From contig RHPI01000140.1 in assembly GCA_009103225.1 (NCBI GenBank), positions 1 to 64,000 of the forward strand: a stretch of DNA of 64,000 nt. Direction: 5' to 3'. Shown here in pieces: positions 24,733 through 37,690 of this stretch (position 1 is its first letter; each line of letters starts with the position of its first letter). A program made the position numbers and the translations under genes. Under the pieces are notes generated by a model, which had not been told where the DNA came from, searched no databases, and worked only from the letters and a program-made list of their open reading frames with translations. The stretch is from Chlorokybus atmophyticus (Eukaryota; Streptophyta; Chlorokybophyceae; Chlorokybales; Chlorokybaceae).

Positions 24733-24796
24733 CATTGGTGAGGACCTTAAGGAGTTGCAGTGGATGGTGTTCGTCCGTCCTCTCCCACTGCAAGGG

Positions 24797-25176
24797 TGTT
24801 GAGAACTAGTGATGCGCCTAGTGTGTGTGTATTTGCCTCCTACATACAAGTGTGCACACACTAAAGACAAGTGCAACAAGCACGCCAACTATAGAGACAA
24901 TGTGCGACCCACTGTATTAAGCAGTATACAGTGTCTTATATACTATGCTACTAAGCACTAGTCAACTCTAGTCAACTCTGGTCAAAGTCAACACTAGTCA
25001 ACACTAGTCAATGGTCAAAGTCAACGGTCAAAGGCAAAGTTGACCATGGTTGACCATAACTGCCGTAACTCCCGTAACTCCCGTAACTCCCGTAACTATA
25101 AAGCTTAAGCTGATCGTACCAACTACATGTAGGCGCCGCCTATACATGTACTTTCAACAAGCTAAAACATTCAACA
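24797..25176 (-). repeat. Solo family B LTR nested in copia B1
   Basis: A complete LTR in reverse orientation, from TGTTGAGAACTAG to ACATTCAACA, with 5-bp duplications AAGGG (24,792-24,796 and 25,177-25,181). The uninterrupted target GCAAGGGCGCG is preserved in copy 2 at about 42,246, which proves the insertion. Confidence 0.9.
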
Positions 25177-25760
25177 AAGGGCGCGTGAAGGACATGCGTA
25201 GACGGAGGTCGCAGATACAAAGGTCTGTGAGAGTTACTACTAGCCTACGAGTAGTTGCTGGTGTTGAGCTGCATACACTAGAGGTTGCATTGCTGTGGAG
25301 TTTTTTTATTGGTACACAGGTGTGCGGTACTGGTTAGCACACCTCACTTGATTGGCATGCAAGGACTAAGTTGTATAGCTAGCAAACAGGAGATGGGAGG
25401 GGTGCTTCCCTTGGTAGAAGGGTCTAATCAACCCTTGCACGGCCTACACTCTAGTACAGCATTGCTACAGTAGAGAACTCAGTGTAGTTTATAGCATAGT
25501 TTGCCATTGAGGGAGTCTTCGAAACCACCTGAGCAAGGTCAGGCGTGGCGTGGAACCAGCTGCGATGACTATGAGGAGGAAACAAGGAGTATTGAAACCT
25601 TGTAGTCCTCCTGGCAGCATGAGGAAAAAGATGGTGTCATGGAGACAAGCATCAAGTCCGTGGGAGCAACACATCAGTGGGAGTGTTGAAAGGAGTAAGT
25701 TGATGTGGGTAAGCTTGCAAGAAGATCTTAGAGTTAAAGGTCAAGCTGCTCGCGTGGGAG

Positions 25761-26150
25761 TGTTAAATGTTATAGGTTGTAGAAAGTACATGTATAGGCG
25801 GCGCCTACATGTAGTTGGTATAATCAGCTTAACCTTTATAGTTACAAGAGTTACGGGAGTTACGACAGTTACGGGAGTTACGGCAGTTATGGTCAATCAT
25901 GATCAACTTGGACTTTGACCGTTGACTTTGACCATTTACTAGTGTTGACTAGTGTTGACTTTGACCAGAGTTGATTAGAGTTGACTAGTGCTTAGTAGTA
26001 GCATAGTATAAAAGACACTGTATCTTGCTTAATACAATGGGTCGCGCATTCTCTATAGTTGGAGTGCTTGCTGCACTTGTCCTTGGTGTGTGCACACTTG
26101 TATGTAAGAGGCAAATACACACACACTAAGCGCATCACTAGTTCTCAACA
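25761..26150 (+). repeat. 3' LTR of copia B1
   Basis: Starts TGTTAAATGTTATAGG and ends TTCTCAACA, parallel to the 5' LTR, and is followed by the ATAAG duplication. Confidence 0.85.
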
Positions 26151-26155
26151 ATAAG

Positions 26156-27250
26156 TATCATCATCAATGATTCGCACTTTGCCAAATGGCGGCAGTCGTG
26201 TCGGCGTTTAGTCGGCGCGGCAGAACGCGACCTGTCTGTTGCAATGCGACCTATGGGGCCGGCAGCAGTGCGCTATGCGCGCATTGATTGGTATGGGCTT
26301 GAACTGGCCGGTCCTTGCCGTTGGACCAACCCCAACAAACCCCTCGAATGATTCCCCAGCTGAGCATGGGCTGCCAAGGACGTCAGCGTTTTGCGGTGGG
26401 GGAACTGTAACGGGAAGGTACATTGTATAACCACAAATTGACCATAACAGCACCAAGTCCTTTATGGTCGAATGGGCTGTAACAGAAGGGTTACATATTT
26501 GAAAATTAATATATGTTCCTTTGGGGCAGTCCGATAGCAACATTGGCTGCTCCGACCACCAGTAAACGCGGTGAGGTCGCCAGGGTCATTCTGAGCGGCC
26601 GATATCAAACTCGCAACTCACAACTACTTAATTTCGCACCCCATGTGTTAATTACAATGGTGAGTCAAGCTGGGTAGTACAAAGTGCAAACTTTGGGCAG
26701 CCATAGCTAGCTCGTACATTGTTGCGTGCATTCGCGTGCGGTTTGTTGCAGAGCAAGTGTCTAGTTGAGAGATGTGTGGAGAGCTCTTAGTTGGACTAAA
26801 TACCCCACGTTAACCCCTCGATACTTAATGCGACAAAATCACTAGCATATGCCAATTTTGCAGCGCACAATGTGTGTACTCGGGTATTTGCTGATGCAAA
26901 TCCTTGGCGGATGGCTTACCAAGGAGAGGGAGGTGACAAGTACTTCGCCAGCCATGTCTCATCATCATCATACCAACCATTGAGCATTGGCAAAGTGAGA
27001 GACTATGAGTGAGAGCTATAAACTCACTAATAAAGACAAGGAGGAAGCTGTGCAGGATAGCGAAACTTCTCCCAACCAGTCTACTTAAAGTGGACCAGCT
27101 ACCAGGGACACATAGAGTGACATTGGCGGGGCCATTAAACAGTATGCCTCAGACTGTAAGGCTCTGCTTGGTGCCCACCCTCACCTTCGCCAGGAAACGT
27201 GGGATGCATGGGCGCGGAGGATTTATAATGGGTCATACTGTGCAAACTTG
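26156..27250. other. No certain gene
   Basis: Contains the dispersed repeat copy at 26,407-26,484. Around 26,890-27,010 a plus-strand frame reads as hydrophilic protein (DANPWRMAYQGEGGDKYF) but no family is recognised. Confidence 0.3.
26407..26484. repeat. Dispersed repeat, copy right of copia B1
   Basis: Matches 23,271-23,347 in the same orientation. Confidence 0.6.
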
Positions 27251-27254
27251 CAAA

Positions 27255-27539
27255 TCACCTATCATGTTGCATCAAGTTCAAGATGCTGCGTACATCCTTA
27301 TACTTGAACGGCGTGTTCACCATGTAGGAGTTAACGTGGTGCAAGTTCATAATGAGGCGCAACTTGCGGCCATCATTAACCATATTAAATGGGCTCACCA
27401 CAAGGGGGGGGGTCACACACTCTTGTGCGGCCCCACAATGCACTAGGTTGGCAATGGTAGCTGCAGTGAAGCCTGCAAACTCGTGCACACCCTTGTGGTT
27501 GGCAAATGACTTGCTGCAACCTGAGATGGTGATCCGCAT
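27255..27539 (-). pseudogene. DIRS-like reverse transcriptase fragment
   Basis: The minus-strand product contains AQECVTPPLVVSP and DGRKLRLIMNLHHVN, then VNTPFKYKDV. It is nearly collinear with the RT start of the long element at 35,405-35,610. It is the first part of an RT domain only; the rest is missing. Confidence 0.75.
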
Positions 27540-29447
27540 GCTTCAGTATGAGTTGAGGAACAACATCCCGCCACTTGTATGAGGTGATCCGAAAGTGGCT
27601 GCTCCAATGACCATGTACGTTAAGCCACTTTAATATGGAGCGAAGCGCATGGCAATTGAGGCTTTGGCCAACTTGGCAGTAGAAATCTTAGAGCGTTGCA
27701 AGGACGTGTTTTCAAAATTAGGACTTGACTTAAGAAATTTGGAAAAAGAAAAATTAACAGCTCAAGTGAAGTTGGCAGCACGCCTCGATGATATGCAATT
27801 TGAGTTGGTAGCGCTGCGCCACCAGGTGGCGGGTGCTATTATAGCAGCTCGTGCATCAATGGGGCTGCCGATAATAGCGCTGAACAAAGCTAAACAGTTC
27901 AAGCCCGACGGCAGTGTCAGCATCTATAACTGAGTAGTCATCGTTGAGCACTACTTCATCGCACTGAAGCGCCCAGATGGTAAATATAGTGCTATTGTTG
28001 AGTTGCTCATGCCATTCAATGCTCTCGCCAAGTGGGCGAGGCAGGCAGAGGATGGTGCGACAAAGACGGTGGAAGCGCTATTTAGGTTCCTTGTGGAGTG
28101 CAATGGTGGCATGGATCCGGCTGCTTATGCTCGCAACATGCTTAACAAGTTGCGATAGCATGGTCGAGCGGCTTCTATCTATCTATAGAATTTCCAAGCA
28201 TTGGTGGGTCGCAAGAATCGAATTGTACAAGCGCGGCATGGATACGCGCGTACACGATCACCTGCAATACAACATGGCGATGGGAATGCCCAGGGTTCCT
28301 GAGGACTTGGCCAACCTACCAAAGTTGAGCGTGTATCTATGCAATGATGGCACAGTGCATGAGCAGACACATACGGCAACCGCGGCTAAGCTGCAGCCAA
28401 CGGGAGGAAAGCGTTACCCTCAGCCGAGTGCGCATATGGCAAAAAAGGCGAAGACATGCATGCCTTATACCGGTGGCACATCTGCAGGGTGTGCTACATT
28501 CTCTGCGGAGCTTAACACGTCTGTCATCACCCGAGCCATATACAAAGAATTACCGTACCAAGGCGAAGGGCAAGACCAAGAAGGTTGAATAAGATTACGC
28601 CGGAACAGGTGTAGATGTGGTTGATAGCCAGTTGCTTAAAATGCATACAGTAAACTGGTTTGATGCTCTGTCCAAAGTAATTTCACTGACACATGCATGG
28701 CAAGCACATGACAACCTGCCACTTTTTGATGTTGAAAAGGTGGAAAAGAAAGCTTGTGTGCTGGTATAGGTGGAATTCAATATGCTTATCAATGTGTTGC
28801 ATGCATTTACTAAGTTGCAAAAGAAGCACAACACTTTGAGTATAGTTGTGACGGTGCAAAAGAATTATGGCCCATGGTTAAAGCATACTCCGGGGGGGTA
28901 CTGTGCTGAAGCAATCAAGCAAGCGAGAAGCAGGGACAATACACTTATCAGCGACATTAATAAACCCTCGCGTCAGTCACGGACTCTTAGCTACAGTCTA
29001 GGAACGGGTGGTACCCCTGTTGTGGATATTGGGTGGCACAATGTAAGGTGTAAACAGCTCTTTCTTAGTTGACACTGGTGCAACACACATTTCTCTACAG
29101 GAACAATGGGTTGTGCGCAACAAGATAGTGTGTAAACCCTCAGCATTTTCAGCTGCCCTTGCGAGGGGTGCGTTGCTAGTGAAAGGGGAGATACAAATGT
29201 AAGCAAAGCGGATTTGATAGTTATGACGCCACTAGTACTTTCATAGTAATGTTCATTAACATGTTAGGTGTTAATGTGCTATTGGGACAGGTATGGCAGG
29301 AAAACGTGTAAATGACATTGGACACTGGCACACACTTGTGCACAGTAAAGAAAGGTCGTAAGCATGTAATATTGTCTGTAAAAGGGTTACATAGCTTGGA
29401 GCACAAGCAGCCCGATCCTGCATTGCTGCACTGCAAGTGAAACATGC

Positions 29448-29809
29448 TGTTGAGAACTAGTGATGCGCATAGTGTGTGTGTATTTGCCTCTTACATTTAA
29501 GTGTGCACACACTAAGGACAAGTGCAGCAAGCACGCCAACTATAGAGACAATGTGCGACCCACTGTATTAAGCAGTATATAGTGTCTTATATACCAAGCA
29601 CTAGTCAACTCTGGTCAACTCTGGTCAACGTCAACAGTAGTCAACACTAGTCAATGGTCAAAGTCAACGATTAAAGTCAAAGTTGACCATAACCGCCGTA
29701 ACTCCCGTAACTCTCATAACTCTTGTAACTATAATGGTTAAGATGATTGTAACAACTACATGTAGGCGCCGCCTATACATGTACTTTCTACAACCTATAA
29801 CATTTAACA
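29448..29809 (-). repeat. Solo family B LTR nested in gypsy 3
   Basis: A complete reverse-oriented LTR with perfect 5-bp duplications CATGC (29,443-29,447 and 29,810-29,814). No internal copia sequence accompanies it, so it is a solo LTR left by LTR-LTR recombination. Confidence 0.9.
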
Positions 29810-30187
29810 CATGCGGTGCGCAAAAACACACCGGCTTTGTGGTCCATTTGACATCGGTGAACGACTTTGTACGGGGCTATACATCATGTGTTGCAGACGT
29901 CATTGAGAATTACTTAAATGTGTTCTCAGATGAGTTGCGAGGCTTACCTCGTGGTTGAGGTGTTGTACCATTCATTCCTAATAGTGAGCCTGTGATTCGG
30001 CCTATACATAGGCTGAGCCCGCGTGAGAGGGGGGAATGGGAAATTCAGATCAAGGAATTCTTGAAAAAAGGGATTGATGGAACAAAGTTCTTCACCCTTT
30101 TGCGCGCCTACCTTATTTGTACTGAGAAGGAATGAAAAGCTGTTTATGTGTGTGGATGGATTATTGTGCCTTAAACAAGATCACGGT

Positions 30188-30229
30188 AATTCGTGGTAAC
30201 GGGTAAATCGATACTCGTTACCACGAATT
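30188..30229. repeat. 17-bp inverted repeat with 8-nt loop
   Basis: Arms AATTCGTGGTAACGGGT and ACTCGTTACCACGAATT are complementary with one mismatch. They lie where the gypsy RT should read the conserved NRYPLP segment. Confidence 0.6.
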
Positions 30230-30419
30230 GTTCATGTGTTTAATGAACTATCAGGAACTGCGTACGCTTGACTTGATAAATGGGTATCATCAAATCTGGA
30301 TGCATCCTTATCATGTCACAAGACAGCATTTAAAATATTTAAGGCCATAATCAGTACAAAATGTTACCAGTGTTATTGATTAACGCGCCCGCAGTGTCGA
30401 AGAAGGAAATGAATAAGAT

Positions 30420-32805
30420 TTAATTAAAGGTACTTTACTAGGCGCTTTAGCTAAACTTCTACGATCATCTTCGCCTTATCACTTATGGTCAACTGCCATT
30501 ATGGCAGTTCCAGTCCACCATGGTCAATTTTGACTTTGACCTGTAACTTTGACCATCGACTTTGACTTTAACCATTGACATTGACATTGACTAGTGGTTA
30601 TTTGTGTTGACTAGCACTCACAAGTGTACAATATATGACACTGTATGTTGTGCAATACAGTAAGATCCACCTTGCTCAACTTGTTAGTGCCATACTTGTG
30701 CGTATGCATTGTTACTATTGTGCAAACTTCATAAGTTATGGGCTCACACTAGCGCCAGCATAGCACACACGAGTTGGTGTAGCTTTTACAGGCGCCGTCT
30801 TCATTGCGAACTTACAAGGGAAGCATGGCAACCACCTATAATGAGGTCAACGTCGAGCCGCTGGAGCTCGACAACCATGGGACATGGAGCATCCGGATGC
30901 AGATGCTACTCACGCACAAAGACCTATGGTCAGTGGTGGTTTCTGATGAGAGTGCTCCCAATATGGCGGACGCGAACCTCAACAAGAAATTTAATTAGGC
31001 ACTTGCATAGCTAAAATTGAATGTCGTTCAGCATCACTTAGCACTTATTGCATGTTGCAAGACTGCTAAAGAGTTGTGGCAGAAGTTTGCAAATGTGTAT
31101 AAGGCTAAGAACGAAATAATGCTAGGAAATTGCAGGTGAGGAAGCAGTTACATGCTTTGAGGAAAGATATTGCTGCACATGTCCTCAAGTTCATCTCGCG
31201 AGCTAGGCAGTAATGGGATAATTCGTTCGCTATGGGTCATGAAGTGAAGGAGGTGGAGGTCGTTTAGGCTATTTCCGCCGGCCTACCCAAGGAGTTCGAG
31301 ATGACTGTCATCATTATGGAGTCATCCCATGAGGAGCTCACCCTTGAAATTTTCACCCCACGCCTGTTGCAAGTCGAGCAACGGGTATTCACTTCATGCC
31401 ACGATGAAGCCGAAGCTATGACATTTGATGCACACTCTAACCCACGAGGCAACCATGGTGGAAAAACGCAAACGAAGACGCGCATTTGCAACCACTGTAC
31501 CAAGAAAGGGCATTTTAAAAAGGATCACAAGAAGTTGAAGCGCGATTAACAAGAAAAACAGGGTTTTCATAGGCAGGCTATAGCACTTGCTGCAAGCACC
31601 ATTGCTATCAAGAGCGTGTTGTTGTTCTATTCTGCGTGCACACAATATATGACCCCAGGAATATCATGCTCTGAGTAATGCTGCTTGTGTGAATGTGAGC
31701 CTTGGCAACAAGCTACACTTGAGAGCTGTGGGAGTAGGCACCGTCATCCTACACACTATGGTGGCGGGTACTACACATAAATTTGTCGTGAAGGAGGTAA
31801 TTCAAGTGCCGGGATTAGCCTCCAGCCTGTTCTCTATCCGAAGAGCTACAAGTGCAGGCACCGAGGTTGACGTCACTACCCAAAGGGGTCGAGTTAGGGT
31901 GAACAACATTGTTGTTGCAGAAGGCACATTGCGGGAGAGTGTGTACTGCATCACACTAAAGTAATAGTATGCAGTGTCTGCGACAGTCACTGCATCGGCT
32001 ACAATTCATCTTTGGCGTCGAAGATTGGGACATCTTGGGTGGGACAACCTGGCAAGACTAGTTGCTAAGGACATAGTGGAAGGGATTGGCATTAAGGAGA
32101 AAGACATCAAGGCAGCAAAAGGTGTCTGTGCGAGATGTGCGTGTTAAGCAAGACCTAGGCAGCCTTTTCCTGCCTCTACCCGTATTACTTGAGCACCCTT
32201 GCAGCTTGTGCACATGGATGTGTGCGGTCTCATGCCAATTGCATTCATTAGAGGAAGTTGGTACATTGCCACTGTTGTAGATGACTTCAGCAAGTTGTCA
32301 GCCACTATTGCAGTTGCTACCATGTTGGACATTGCCGCTGCTGTGGAAAAGATGCTCACCTTTTTTGCAACATAAGCAAAGACAAAGGTATAGCATGGAG
32401 GAGTGATAGGGGTTTCGAGTACCTTAACTATACCTTGAAGAGCTACTCGGAGGAGCACAGCATCAAGCATGAGACCACGGCACCTTACACACCTGAGCAA
32501 ACCGGTGCTATCAAGGGCCTCAACCGCACACTTGTGGAGATGCCATGCTCACTAACGCAGAGCTTGACAAAGCCTTATAGGCTGAGGCATTTGTGACGGC
32601 CGGTTACTTTCGCAATAGGTCACCGGCGAGCAATAAAGCCAAGACCCCGTGGGAGTTGTTTCATAGTGAGAAGCCTGACGTAATGCACATGCGTGTATTT
32701 AGAGCCAAGGCGTATCCACACATCCTTAGGCACTTTAGGAGAAAGCTCGAGCATGTGAGGAAGACAAGTGTCTTCGTTGGATACGAGCCCAACTTCAAGG
32801 CATAT
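30420..32805 (+). mobile_element. Ty1/copia family A, copy 3 (3' truncated)
   Basis: An LTR (about 30,420-30,733, with TTAAAGGTACTTTACTAGGCG near its start) is followed by gag with ATG at 30,825, a zinc knuckle with its last Cys changed to His (CNHCTKKGHFKKDH, about 31,485-31,530), protease remnants and integrase (APYTPEQTGA-type segment near 32,480; GIFVGYEPN-type segment as VFVGYEPNFKAY at 32,770). Integrase is cut at 32,805 by the DIRS-like element, and no copia sequence is seen on its far side. The frame is broken throughout. Confidence 0.8.
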
Positions 32806-33206
32806 GAGTTCATGAAGCGCATGACATGCGCGCCCATGAACTCAAGAACTCATTGATGAGTTATGAGACTCTTGTGCCCCTAGTGCCTTTGGCACTTGGG
32901 GGCACAAGCACTCACTAGGCGTGAGTTGTGAGTTTCACGCTCCTGAACTAGTCGCTTCAAACCCTAGCACAACGGCGACATCCTTGGCGTGGGTGGCGGG
33001 TGTGGTTAGGAGGTACGGGAGGGTCGGCCTTCCACCATGCCTCAAACCCTGGCGTAAGCAAGTGCCCTTGACGATGGATTAGGCATGGCCGCCACGGCCG
33101 CGGCGGCTAGGCTTGCCGTTAATAGGTTGGCGCGGGCTACAAGTCCGCATCGACACACCTTGAGTGAGGAGGAGGAGAGGACAGCGGCGAGGGAGGAGGA
33201 AGTGGC

Positions 33207-33225
33207 CCCCCCCCCCCCCCCCCCN
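33207..33225. other. Short poly-C block ending in N
   Basis: A run of C ending with a single N at about 33,225, in otherwise complex coding sequence. It is probably a gap or homopolymer artefact. Confidence 0.8.
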
Positions 33226-34397
33226 GGCGAGCGGCGAGGGAGGAGGGAGAGGTCCCCCCCCCCGTGGGGAGGGGAGAGGAGGAGGTAAACAAGGAGGGTA
33301 ATGGTGGCGGCAAGGAGGAGGAGGAGGACGATGAGGACCCGCCCTTCATCACTTACAAGCGTTAGAAGAGGGAGGCGAGCCCGCTCTCCATCGCTTCCAC
33401 CCCGTCCATGACACCCACGGAGGCCGTGGCAAGGAGGTTTGAGGAGTTGGAGGCGGAGAACATGCGCCTCAAGCATGGGAAGTCGCCCGCCATCCATCGC
33501 AATGAGCCCGTTGATGAGCCCAACCACCCGCTTCTCGTGAGCACCCGTCGCCGCAACAAAGGCGACTCCACCACACCCAATGCTCATCCGGAGGCGTTGA
33601 CCACACGCTTTAGCGATCTCGCGGTCCCTTGGAAGGTGAACATGAAGAAGCGGGCTAGGCAACACGTCGATGTGGCGGCGTACATCGCCTCGACGGCGGT
33701 TTTCTTCGACCGTGTACCCGCTCACCTTGCCAATGATCCCCATGGCACCAAAGGCCGCAAAGAGAACAAGAAAGGTGGGCTCATTCTTTGTTGGGCACGT
33801 GCATACATGTAGGAATGCATGAGGGTGCGGACTTTAATCACGCACACATGCACGTATGTCCATTCTGGGCCTTATGAAGGCTGGCCTGTTGCCGATGTAA
33901 AGGCATCCATATAGGTACACAGTCATCCATATAAATACACTTGTCCCGCATCCCTCCTCCCCCCATGTTCGTTGGGGGGGGGAGGGCCTGCACTCAACAC
34001 CCTTGCATGTCCACCTCTGTATTCACATTATGACTATCCACAGCAAGGTAGATTGCACAACAGGTTTGCATTTGCACGTGCATGTGGGAGATGGTGATGT
34101 AATATGGGTGCGCCTGGCGTGAAACCAAGGGGCTCTAAGCCTATGCATGAATGCCCGCAACCAGCATTGCTCACATGTGCTCTGTGCACCAGCATTGGAC
34201 GAGGTGTGCCAGCAGTTCCACCATGTGGAAGTTGCCCACAAGCATAGTTGAAAGGTGGTGGAGGAGCTCACGCGAGACCTCTAGCTACGGACGATACAGA
34301 GGCAAAGCGCCTTAAGAAGGCCATCAAGGAGGCGGCTGCGGCGCAGCCCAAGCCCAAGGCGAAGGTGGCCTACACTCCCAACAAGGGGCGGGGCTAG

Positions 34398-34685
<288 letters not shown>

Positions 34686-35404
34686 ACCGCGACTCCCGCA
34701 CTTGCTACAACTGTGGGGAGCCGGGGCACTTGCGTGCCTATTGCCGTAAGCCCTCAACAGGACGTGGCGGCCACTAATTTGGTAGCACAGCTCTGTAGCT
34801 GTCGCGACAGCCTAGTAGATGTACACTTGCACTCGTTGATGCTATAGCTCAGTGGGGCACTTATTTGTGTTTGCAATTGCTGCTTTAATAAGTTAAATTG
34901 CGAGCTTGGCGAATAAAATTGTTGAATTCGTGATCCACTACTTGCAGAATCGCTATTTTGCTTGTAACTTTTGCTAGGGGTCTTAAAACACACCCGAATG
35001 GGCCGATATATTATGATCATTGCAATGACGCTGAGAGCGTTGTGCTAAGCAAAACAAAACCCAATTCAAACACTGTTTGCACAAGTTGTGGCCGTTGCAC
35101 GGCCGACATGCCGTTGAGGCTCTTGCTGGGCTCCGTTGTTAAGGAAACTTTGTGATCGTGTGTAGTGGCCTATACTAGCACGGAGGAGGACCTTTTTCAT
35201 GACTAGATGAAGTACCATGAGTTTGCTTGCGTCACGGCCAACCTTACTGTTGAGGGGCCCTACATGTCATCGACTGCGTGATGCCCTGCCAGCATGGCAT
35301 GAAATTTGTGAGTCAAATATGGTGCTCTCATTGGTGGAGTACGGGTACAAGCTACCATGGACTCAAGACCCACCACCACCATGGGCATTCACCAGCCACA
35401 AGGA

Positions 35405-37211
35405 TGTGCACTAGTTTGCAGGCTTCACTGCAGCTGCCATTGCCAACCTAGTGCATAGTGGGGGCGCACAAGAGTGTGTGACACCCCCCCTCGTGGTGAG
35501 CCCACTCAATGTAGCCGACGATGGCCGCAAGTTGCGCCTCATTATGGACTTGCGCTATGTTAATCCCTGTATAGTGAACACGCCGTTCAAGAATGAGGAT
35601 ATATGCAGCATCCCGAACTTGCTGCAACTTGAGGACTGGTTGTTTCTCTACGGACTTGAATTCCGGCTATCATTATGTGAACATCCACCCCGCCCTTTGG
35701 GGCTACTTGGGGTTCTCGTTTGCGGGCAAAGTGTTCAACTTTTGCTCATTGCCATTTGGGTTGAGCACGGCTTGCTTCGTGTTTACAAAGGTTATGAAGC
35801 AATTGAAGCACCGTTGGCGTGTGTAGGGCATTCGCATATTGCCGTACATCGACGACTTCTTATTTGCTGCTCGCTCCAACGCGCAGCATGCTTCCACCCT
35901 GTCCGTGGTGCAAGCGGATGCAACATGGTGCAAGCGGATGCAACATGGTGCAAGCTGGTGATCAACACCAAGGCGCAGATTGTGCTCAGCAGAGTCATCA
36001 TCTTCCTCGGCTTTGTGTGGGGTACACACGCTGGCACTATTCATGTCCCCGGCGAAAAGCGTGATGGTTTACTCAAAGACTTGCAACGCGCATTTGGTGA
36101 AAGGCGCCTTGTGCCAGTAAAGTTGCTGGCCCGCATCTATGGCAAGCTACAATCCATGCTCCTGGTGTCGGGTCCTGCCGTAAAACTCATGATTTGGCAT
36201 ACACACTGCTCGATTGAAACCCGCCGCTCATGGAGCTCTCACATGGTGCTACGCTAACCGCAGCATACAGAGTTAATATGGTTTAAAGACCACTTTGAGC
36301 AGCTTAACATGGCAATCATTTGGCCTACTGTGCAGCCAGACGTAGTGCAATTTGTGGACGCTAGCGGCACTGGTTGAGGACTAGTGCGCCATGGATGTGC
36401 CCATCGCCACAGCTACCGCCGTGGCGAAGGGCACATTCACACCGTATGAGTGCTTGACTTCATCAACACATTGCGAGTTATTGGGACTTGAGCGTGCCCT
36501 GCTCACTGTCGAGGAAGAGCTACATGGACGCACGGTGATGTGCTATGGCAATGCCCGCCAAGTGTACTACATTATGTGCAAAGGGGGGCAGTGCGGCCGA
36601 GCGCTTGCAGCAAGTGGCATGCCGTATTTTCTTACATTGCCACCGGCATCCGCTTGCATGTGGCGTGGTTACCACTTGAACTCGATGAGGAGGCGGACGC
36701 GCTCTTTAAAGCACCAAATTGGATCGGTTGGACCTTGCAAACCCCATGGGTCCGCTTGCTTGCACGCAAGTGGGGCCCCTTTATTGTGGACCGCTTCGCG
36801 ACGGATGCCAACACCGCGTGTGTGGCCTTCAACTCGTGGTTGCCATGTCCAGGCTTACTCGGCAATGCCTTTCACTGTGACTTGAGTGGTTGCAACAACT
36901 GGTGCCATTCCCCACCCCACCGGGTTGGCACTATACTGCGTCGTGCCCGCGAATGCAAGGCTCGCATTTGCCTCATTGTATGCGAGTGGACAACCCAAAC
37001 TTGGTGGCTAGGATGCGAATTGACTTACATCCTAGCCACTAACACATGCTATGTGCAGATGCTATTGAGCCTAGCCAACAGTCGCTTATGCCCAACGTCC
37101 CTAAAGACTATGAGATTGAGCGCCTGCACACCTGATGCCCGGCAGTGGCAGCGGCGTCACGTGCTGTTAGCACCCTTTGAGGCCATGAGGGCTAATGGCG
37201 TCGCTTTGTAG
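35405..37211 (+). pseudogene. RT-RNase H of the DIRS-like element
   Basis: RT begins after HKDVH with AGFTAAAIANLVHSGGAQEC, then DGRKLRLIMDLRYVN, FSTDLNSGYHYVNIHP-like sequence in the next frame, and the catalytic YIDDFL at 35,844-35,861. RNase H starts near 36,340 (VVQFVDASGTG). The C-terminal part (36,540-37,211) has FIVDRFATDANTACVAFNS and NNWCHSP, the pattern found after RNase H in DIRS-type polyproteins. The order and motifs support DIRS rather than gypsy or LINE. Frameshifts at about 35,640, 35,825 and 36,250-36,600 disrupt it. Confidence 0.7.
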
Positions 37212-37328
37212 AGCTCTGCACGCCTTGTGGTTGGGCTGCCTTGCCAGCAAATCCCGGCACAATGGCTTTCCATCGACCCATAGCGACCCCCAGCACAAGC
37301 TGTATGTTGCATATAACTCGTGTGTGAG

Positions 37329-37690
37329 GCGGACACGAATTGCTGCACACGGTCAGCGCAAAATCAATGGTGACAAGACACATCGCGCAGCAGCCTCACA
37401 CACCCACTTGAGGCGGACATGACTGCAGTTGCACATGCATTCGGTGCAACACATGCTCATGGCGGACACCAATGCAGCTGCACACGCACCCATGTTGAAT
37501 CAATATCGACAACGCACAATGCTGCAGCTGTGCATATATGCTTGGAATGGACACAAATGTAGCCATACAAACACGCATGTTCAATTAATTGTAACATGAC
37601 GCATGACGCAGCTGCAAGCATATGCTGCAAGCGGACACGAATGCTGCTACACGTGCACACATATCAACATGCATACAAACACAGATGCGC
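37329..37690. repeat. Imperfect minisatellite, unit GCGGACACGAATGC...
   Basis: Five diverged units of about 50-90 bp begin with G(C/A)(G/A)GACA(C/T) and contain AATGCAGCTGCACACGC-like sequence. They start directly at the end of the DIRS-like element, where copia sequence would have been expected. Confidence 0.55.

Larger units (their letters stand above)
23451..26150 (+). mobile_element. Copia family B, copy 1 (gag-only, with nested LTR)
   Basis: LTRs of about 380-390 bp (23,451-23,829 and 25,761-26,150) flank a short interior. The element is bordered by a perfect 5-bp duplication ATAAG (23,446-23,450 and 26,151-26,155). The interior has a gag gene and then about 1 kb without protease, integrase or RT, so it depends on other elements for movement. 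Without the nested inverted LTR (24,797-25,176) the element would be about 2.3 kb, matching copy 2 at 40,929. Such gag-only LTR elements are known in plants as TR-GAG elements. Confidence 0.85.
27640..30420 (+). mobile_element. Ty3/gypsy element 3 (degenerate)
   Basis: Gag-like helical frames start at about 27,649. A retroviral-type protease active site (FLVDTGATHISL) is at about 29,059-29,094. The start of RT is at about 29,880-30,410, with SEPVIRPIHRLSPRERGEW and INGYHQIWMHPYH. The element carries a nested solo LTR (29,448-29,809). It is cut within RT by the copia element starting near 30,420. Stops are frequent. Confidence 0.75.

Noticed and set aside
37329..37690. CRISPR-like array
   Set aside because: Units differ in length and sequence with no constant repeat, and the genome is eukaryotic; it is a decayed minisatellite.
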